Shown: in pieces, positions 58,116 through 64,000 of the stretch
Numbering within the stretch: position 1 is the first letter of the stretch
Layout: each line of letters starts with the position of its first letter
NCBI GenBank assembly: GCA_963823675.1
Contig: CAWGMT010000004.1
Span: forward strand, 620,001 to 684,000
From: CAWGMT01 sp963823675
Lineage (GTDB): Bacteria; Planctomycetota; Planctomycetia; Isosphaerales; Isosphaeraceae
Reading direction: 5' to 3'
Length of the DNA: 64,000 nucleotides
Position numbers and translations under genes: made by a program
Notes under the pieces: generated by a model
The model's database searches: none
What the model was told of the DNA's origin: nothing
What the model saw: only the letters and a program-made list of their open reading frames with translations

Positions 58116-59963
58116 CTACGCCTTTGGCAATCGAGTGATTGTACCAAAGAGCATGTGAGGAAGGCAGGAACGCAGGAAAAGGCAAGGCTGGTCTCTTCCG
58201 GGTCGCTTGCGTCCCCCATGTTCCGCTTCTTTAACATCACAGAATCCGGCTGTGAGCCTACGAAGCGCGGAGTCCCTGCTCAGCCTCATCGGGGCCGATC
58301 GCGCGATAGCGGAATACACGGCAGAATCGCTCCCAATTACCGTGGCTTCGTTTCGCGCGGCTGCTTCGCGGAGAACCGCTCGTCTTTCGCCGGCCTGGAC
58401 ACTGACGCCGTGTGTGTTCCCGGTGGGTGCGGCGACCCTCGAGCTCTCGACGGAGCCGGCACGACCGGCACAAATTGCCGTGGCTTCGTTTGGCGCGAGC
58501 GGTTCGTTCTTCATGGTGCGATGCTCCTGATCGAAGTAGTCATCACGCTCCGCGTGATGCCCTTCAGAGTAGTCATCACGCTCCGCGTGATGCTCTTCGG
58601 AGTAGCCATCACGCTCCGCGTGATGCTCCTCTGAGCAGTCATCACGCTCCGCGTGATGCTCTGCGGAGAAGTCATCACGCTCCGCGTGATGCTCTTCTTG
58701 GAAAGCCCTCAACTGGCTTCCTCGAAGTGCTCCCCACTGGCCGCTGCCCACAAACCACCACCAACAAACGAGCAGCAGCAGCAGTATGTTCCACGGCCCG
58801 CTGTTACCGGGGACCAGGGAGCGGGGACCTTGGACCGCGGCTTCTGATGCCTTCACGGCCGCTGGCGAGCCCGATTCTTCGGGTAGTGCGTCGGACGCGA
58901 TGTCGGCGTTCTCAGACGTTGCAGGCCGTTCTCCATCAAGCGTGGGCGGTGGTCCGTCGACGATGGTTTCCGGTACCTGCACGGCCGCTGGAGAGCCCGA
59001 TTCCAGGTCGTCGCATAGCGGCGCCTGCGCGCTACACTCGCCGTCGTCGCCGCTGCCCGGTTGCTTCCATCGAGCAAAATCCGGAATGACGTCCCGCGAC
59101 CCGCGCGCAGGCGCGGCTCCCGGACTCGCGCCGGGATGGGCAGTTCGGCCTCGTCAAGCGCATCTTCGTCGAAGATGCCGGACCGACGAAGCTCGACCAG
59201 GTCTTCGCAGGCACGCGTCATCCGCCGGATGGAGGCGTCCTCGTAGCGCCGCACCTTGTCGGCGGCGGCGCCCGGGTCGAAGGCCAGCCGGCTCGTGCTC
59301 TCGGCGGCCTCGGCAAGGGCTCGCGCCTTGTGCTTCAAGGCAAGCTGCTCCAGCCGCCCGCTCTGCCGCACGATCAGATCGTTCAGAACCTGCCGGCCGG
59401 CGGTTTCGCCCACCGGCTGGCGCCGCTCGGTGTCCATCGCGTCCAACTGCCTGCGAACCGCGGGAAACTGGTCGTCGCCCAGCTCGCAGCGCAGCTCGCT
59501 GAAAGCGCTTTTGTTCTGCGGGCAAACGGCGTGAGAGCCGAGGAAGACGGCCATCAAGTCGCCGGTGGTATCATGCAGCAAATCGAGCGGCTGCTTACCC
59601 AGCAGGCGGACCGCCTTGAACTTGTCGGACGCCTGCCAGAAGTTGGGTGCCTGGTTGCGAACTCTCAGGTCGTTCCAGCGGTCAAGAAGCCAGCGGCAGC
59701 CCGCGTAGCTGGATTCCAGCTCGTTGACCAGCCGCGCCGGCAGGTCCGGAGAGCCGGGAACCTCGTTTTGCCGCTTGGATAGGGGAGCGCCATTCATCGA
59801 GCCGGAACGCCTCGGCATCCTCCCCCTCGACGACCAGCGTCTCGGCAGTCAGCCCGTGCCGAAGCGCATTGCGGCGCGAGACATTCCGGCCCTCGACCGA
59901 TCTGGGGCCCGTACTGCGTTTGGCATTCTGAAGGTTGGCGGCGGTCTTTCGTGCACTACTCAT
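58116..59963 (-). CDS. Planctomycete RNALRHGLTA-type protein with palindrome array, frameshifted
   Basis: The start ATG at 59963 opens 'MSSARKTAANLQNAKRSTGP' and 'RNALRHGLTAETLVVEGEDA', a pattern I recall as planctomycete-specific and of unknown function. A shift near 59790 leads to 'PDLPARLVNELESSYAGCRW' and a long coiled region. A second shift near 59060 leads to 'GECSAQAPLCDDLESGSPAA', a hydrophobic helix ('ILLLLLVCWWWFVG') and five copies of 'HHAERDD/EE' derived from the palindrome array. The overlapping frames at 58853-58982 support one broken gene rather than two. Function unknown. Confidence 0.55.
58541..58691. repeat. Five-copy palindrome array, exact 33-bp period
   Basis: Copies begin at 58541, 58574, 58607, 58640 and 58673, each a 19-bp palindrome catcacgctccgcgtgatg with 14-bp connectors that are similar (ctcttcggagtagt type) but not identical. 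Spacing is 33 bp, a multiple of three, so the array is translatable on the minus strand. No CRISPR-type unrelated spacers are present. Confidence 0.93.
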
Positions 59964-60232
59964 GGTGTACTCGTTGGTACTCGGTGTTGGATGTCCAGTG
60001 TTCGGGCGCGCAGGGAGCCACGTTGCGAGCACCGGCGACCTCTTCGTCGGATGGGTGTAACCCACCGCAAACTGTGTGAGCCTCTTTCAAGGGAGTGGGC
60101 GGTGTGCATCGGTTGCAACGGTGCGCCCGCCCTATCTCAATGATCTCCAATTCTCGCAATTCAGTTGCGTGAATGCGCGATTTCCCCGGGTGCCGCGATC
60201 GGCACAATCGATCAGCCCCGAAAATCCGGTAA

Positions 60233-60631
60233 TTAGCTCGTGCGCCCCGTGCCGTCGGCTCGAGCGCCGAAGCGATCCTCCTCGATCTCGGTCATGCGCA
60301 CTTCGAGCCCCGCGAACTTGGTCACTGCGATCATGTCGGACAAAGCGGCTCGCAACGCCGCCAGTCTGACCGACTCGGAGCGGGCATCCCTGCCAAGCTT
60401 GGCGATCTGGCCCGCCGCCCACGTGGCCCGCCTGGCCATCCGGCCGATGGCCCGATCGAGGGCGCGGCGGCGACAGGACTCGAGCGAGCCTCGGACCTGA
60501 GGCTCACTGGCCCACTCGTAGGCCGTCGCTACCGCCACATGGTTAGCCCGCGCCCAGGCGGTGATGGATGCACCCCGCGCGATCGCGAGGGCGAGCTGGG
60601 CTTTCTTCGCTGGGAACAGTTCTTCGGTCAT
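60233..60631 (-). CDS. Small HTH-like protein
   Basis: A 132-aa protein beginning 'MTEELFPAKKAQLALAIARG'. The HTH-like segment 'SITAWARANHVAVATAYEWA' (about 25-43) resembles terminase-small-subunit or transposase-type HTH. The rest is helical and Arg-rich with 'LAALRAALSDMIAVTKFAGL'. It is upstream of, and on the same strand as, the RNALRHGLTA gene, a pairing I believe recurs in planctomycetes (recollection, not checked). DNA binding is inferred. Confidence 0.6.
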   Translation of the reverse strand: MTEELFPAKKAQLALAIARGASITAWARANHVAVATAYEWASEPQVRGSLESCRRRALDRAIGRMARRATWAAGQIAKLGRDARSESVRLAALRAALSDMIAVTKFAGLEVRMTEIEEDRFGARADGTGRTS

Positions 60632-61346
60632 GGTACAGAATGGCACGCGGTGCATGAAATGCACTGCGGCTCCTCCTGGCCCCGCTCGCGGTTCTCAGCC
60701 CCGGGGCCTGGGCTGGCCGGCACGCCGTCGAGGGGCAAGGAAGTGGAATCAAAAAGGACAATTCAAAAATCACAAATGACAAATCACAAATGAAAACGAG
60801 CAAAGCGCAAATTGCAAATGACAAAAGGGAGAGAGGCAACGGACAACCTGCAAATGACAACTGGCGACTCACAACTGGCGAGGTCGTGGCGGCAACCTGC
60901 CAGTCGGCGAAAGAACAGAGGCGCACAGTTTTCCTATTTTCTCTATATACAAGATGCGCTGATTCACGGATTTCATGAAAGCGCCTATCCCGTTCAGCGC
61001 ACATAATCTGATCGGATCATTTTACGCAGATTGGGCTTAAATTTTTTCTCCAGATTTTTCTGGGCGTTCACTGTTTGAAATGCAAGAACGCCTGAACGCG
61101 GCGGCGTAGCGGCAAGATGTGCGGGCGATATCGGATGTGTGTTTTATGCCGGATCCAACGAGCGGGCGATGGGCATCAGTTGCAATGACACTGAGGTACT
61201 GTTCAATCGGGGCGATGACGCGACCCCGCTCGCCCGGCCCGAGACAAAGGCGAGCCCGGTCGCGTGAGCGCCGGGAGTCCGGTGGGAGGTGAGCCACGGA
61301 TAACGGCAGGTTTTAGCCTGGAGGCGCCAGCCCCACGTTTCCTCGG
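60632..61346. other. Intergenic region with AT-rich heptamer repeats
   Basis: This 715-bp gap contains an AT-rich stretch (about 60750-60870) with repeated caaatgac/caaat motifs and actcacaactggcga. No gene is supported; short ORFs here are repeat translations. Confidence 0.5.
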
Positions 61347-61625
61347 TCAGGCCCCGTTGCCGTCGGTCCGCGACGGAACGGCTCCCGCTTCGCCCGGGAC
61401 GATCACTTCCACGATGAGCCCAAGGTCGATCCAGTGCGTCTCGTAGTCGTCGCTTTCCTTGCTCACCACTTCATAGCAAGTGACTTCCCGGGGGCGCCGA
61501 ACCGGAGGAATGGAAAGCCAATCAGGATGGTTGACCCTATAAGCAGTCCCGTCGACTAGCTTGATCGTGAAGGTCCGAAACGGCTGCATACCGAGTGCTC
61601 TGCGGATCTGGTCAACGTTGGCCAT
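61347..61625 (-). CDS. Small conserved hypothetical protein
   Basis: A 92-aa protein starting 'MANVDQIRRALGMQPFRTFT' and continuing 'IKLVDGTAYRVNHPDWLSIP'. It is a small beta-rich protein found repeatedly in planctomycetes ('...QPFRPFTIHLADGRSF...'-type, from memory). GAGGAG lies 9 bases before the ATG at 61625. No function is known. Confidence 0.6.
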   Translation of the reverse strand: MANVDQIRRALGMQPFRTFTIKLVDGTAYRVNHPDWLSIPPVRRPREVTCYEVVSKESDDYETHWIDLGLIVEVIVPGEAGAVPSRTDGNGA

Positions 61626-61930
61626 GAGTGACGCTCCTCGCGCGCGAAGGCTCGTTCGCCAGCGCAAATTGTATCCGGGATGCAGACCGAAGGCGATAGA
61701 CGGTTGCCGATCGGAACTGTGCCCGGATTGCGGTTGCAACACCTGTTGTTACTGGAAAAGAGCGGGACCGATCTGGGGCTGCGACGTATGTCCTTTTCCG
61801 TTGAATGATCGATCGTCAGCCATCCGGTCTGTTGAGCCGGATTCCGATTGGGGCCTACAATCGATAGGAACCGGCCCGACCGGGCCGTCGCGGCACCTTT
61901 CCGCCCTCGATCGAATGCGAGCCATCACCA
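61626..61930. other. Divergent intergenic region
   Basis: This 305-bp gap lies between a minus-strand small gene and the plus-strand kinase, likely carrying both promoters. No repeat is evident. Confidence 0.4.
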
Positions 61931-64000
61931 TGTCCCAATCAACCGACGCCTCGCGCGACCTGCTCTTCGGCCTGCTGGCGCTCCAGAACGGCCTGATCGA
62001 CCAGGGGGCGCTGTTCGCGGCATTCGCCGCCTGGACGCGCGACAAGGGGCGGCCGCTGGCCGACCATCTCGTCGCGCTCGGGCACCTCGATGGCCCGCGC
62101 CGCGCCGCCGTCGAGGCCATCGCCGGTGTGCACCTTGAGGTCCTGGGCGGCGACTTCCAGAAGAGCCTTGCCGTCCTTGCCGTCGGACGCGCCACTCGCG
62201 AAAGTCTCGTGCGCACCGGCGGCCCCGACGTCGAGGCGACGCTCGGGCACGTTCGCTCGGCGCCGGTCTCGACCCACGAAGACGACGACAACGACACCGA
62301 CCGCACCGGCACTTATTCCCTAGGCTCGGCGACCTCCGACGGTCAGCGGTTCCGCATCCTGCGGCCTCACGCCCAGGGTGGCCTGGGGGCTGTATTCGTG
62401 GCGCTCGATAACGAGCTGAACCGTGAGGTGGCGCTGAAGCAGATCCTCGACCATCATGCCGACAACCCGGTGAGCCGCCAGCGGTTCTTGATTGAGGCCG
62501 AGATCACCGGCGGGTTGGAGCACCCCGGCATCGTCCCGGTGCACGGCCTGGGCACCTACGCCGGCGGCCGTCCGTACTACGCGATGCGGCTCATCAAGGG
62601 GGATAGCCTCAAGGAGGCGATCAAGCGGTTCCACGACGATGTGACACTGACGAGCGACCCGGCCGGCCGCTCGCTGGCGCTCCGCAAGCTGCTCCGCACG
62701 TTCACCGACGTTTGCAACGCCATCGACTATGCCCACAGCCGCGGCGTCCTGCACCGGGACATCAAGCCGGCGAACATCATCGTCGGCAAGCACGGCGAGA
62801 CGCTGGTGGTGGACTGGGGCCTGGCCAAGCCGTTGGGCCGGGTCGAGCCGGGCCAGGAGAGCGGCGAGCGCACGCTCGTCCCTTCCTCGGCGAGCGGGTC
62901 GGCCGAGACGCTTCCGGGCAGCGCCCTGGGCACGCCCGCCTACATGAGCCCGGAACAAGCGAGCGGCGAACTGGACCGGATGGGATCGCGGTCGGACGTG
63001 TACAGCCTGGGCGCGACGCTCTACTGCCTGCTCACCGGCCGGCCGCCGTTCGAGAGTGCGGATATCGGCGAGGTGCTCGGCAAGGTGCAACGGGGCGAAT
63101 TTGTGCCGCCCCGATCGCTTGACCCCACGATCGACCCGGCGCTCGAGGCAGTCTGCAAAAAGGCGATGGCACTACGGCCGGAGGGCCGGTACGCGACGTG
63201 CAAGGCACTGGCCGACGACGTCGAGCGGTGGATGGCCGACGAGCCCGTGACCGCCTGGCGTGAGCCGTTCACGCGGCGGGCGCGGCGGTGGGCGCGACGG
63301 AACCGCACGGTGGTCACCTCGCTCTCGGCCGCGGTGCTGGTTGCGCTTGCCGGCACCGCCCTTGTGCTCGCCGTGCAGACTCAGGCCAACGGCCGCCTCA
63401 AGCAGGCCAACATTGATTTGGCTGTCGCCAACCGCCTCGTCACGAAGGCGAACGCCGATCTGAAGCTGGCAAGCGCGCGCGAGAAGCAGCGGTTCGACCT
63501 GGCGATGGAGGCGATCAAGCTGTTCCACGGCGAGGTGGGCGATGACCTGGTGCTCAAGGCGGACCAGTTCAAGCCGCTGCGAGACAAGCTGCTGAAGGGC
63601 GCGGCCGAATTCTACGCCAAGCTCGAGAGGCTGCTCGAGGGCCAGCCCGACCGGGCTTCACGCGGCGCGATGGGGAATGCGTACTTCGCGCTCGGCGATC
63701 TGACCGCGAAGATCGGCGACAAGCCGGCGGCACTGGCGGCACACCGCAAGGGACTGGCGGTCCGAAAGGAGTTGGCCTCGGAACCGGCCGCCGACGCCCT
63801 TGCCCGCGGGGACGTGGCCAGCAGCCTGTTCGCGGCCGGAATCCTCCTGATCGAGACGGCCAATCCGGCTGAGGCCCTCGCCCGCTTCGAGGAGGCGCGT
63901 GACCTTCTGGAGGGCCTGCCCCCAAGAGGCCCCGGTTCCGACGGCCGCCGCGCCCTACTTGGTTCGATTTACGGGGGCATCGGGGTCATGCTCGAGAAAA
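61931..64000 (+). CDS. Ser/Thr protein kinase, partial (runs off window)
   Basis: At least 690 codons without a stop at the window end. Residues ~5-110 match the N-terminal extension of the kinase at 46487-49687 ('LLFGLLALQNGLIDQGALFA'). The kinase domain has 'AQGGLGAVFVALDNELNREV', Lys in 'VALKQIL', 'VLHRDIKPANIIVG' and DWG in 'LVVDWGLAKP'. A transmembrane helix ('VVTSLSAAVLVALAGTALVL') is near residue 470, then TPR-like helices ('GNAYFALGDLTAKIGDKPAA'). Start 61931 has no strong ribosome site but fits the paralog. Confidence 0.85.

Noticed and set aside
58541..58691. CRISPR array
   Set aside because: Connectors are only 14 bp and alike, the repeat is a 19-bp palindrome and no cas genes are nearby. 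It is a tandem REP-like array.

Overview
The window looks like a chromosomal piece of a high-GC planctomycete, most likely an Isosphaeraceae relative. This is inferred from gene content: Ser/Thr kinases with a DWG (not DFG) motif and TPR tails, large secreted proteins carrying an N-terminal LExRxLLS-type motif, a multiheme cytochrome with LVIVD repeats, DUF1573 and DUF4058 proteins, and several families of intergenic palindromes.

Layout. 1-8.4 kb: a STAS protein, a DUF1573 protein, a repeat-filled gap, a glycosyltransferase, an MFS transporter and a TPR-type protein. 8.7-15.4 kb (mostly minus strand): a secreted acetylxylan-esterase-like hydrolase, a phosphate butyryl/acetyltransferase, an enoyl-CoA hydratase, a membrane protein and an EttA-type ABC-F ATPase. 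15.7-22.8 kb: tRNA-Met(CAT) with a 7,022-bp integrative element in its 3' end. The element is flanked by a 64-bp direct repeat (one mismatch) and holds integrase, XRE regulator, DUF3820-like protein, CHC2 zinc-finger primase, DUF3987 ATPase, an excisionase-like HTH protein, a 59-aa protein and an unknown protein. No virion genes are visible. 23.3-30.2 kb: a secreted carboxypeptidase-regulatory-like protein, a patch of gene remnants (DUF4058, membrane protein, HicB, WD40, TPR), an ECF sigma factor with a putative membrane anti-sigma partner, and two secreted proteins of unknown function. 30.2-41.1 kb: a redox/heme region with a secreted tandem GlcG/DUF336 protein, an outer-membrane beta-barrel protein, a multiheme cytochrome c with LVIVD repeats, a convergent pentaheme cytochrome and a metallo-beta-lactamase-fold cyclic-nucleotide phosphodiesterase. 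41.4-58 kb: a beta-helix surface protein, a second outer-membrane protein, an operon of FHA-GAF-adenylate cyclase plus a Ser/Thr kinase, and a giant adhesin-like protein with eleven near-identical 249-bp YDG repeats. 58-64 kb: a planctomycete RNALRHGLTA-type gene carrying an exact 33-bp-period palindrome array, a partner HTH protein, a small conserved protein and a second kinase that runs off the window.

Two themes stand out. At least five kinds of palindromic or REP-like repeat occupy gaps and gene starts, and one (core catcacg-n5-cgtgatg) has become a coding tandem array. About a dozen long genes are interrupted by single-base shifts, two of them clearly at G/C homopolymers; this points more to sequence indels than to biological decay, so those genes are annotated as whole units.

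Limits: no searches were run. Functions are from motif reading, and starts were chosen from Shine-Dalgarno-like sequences, overlaps and conserved content.
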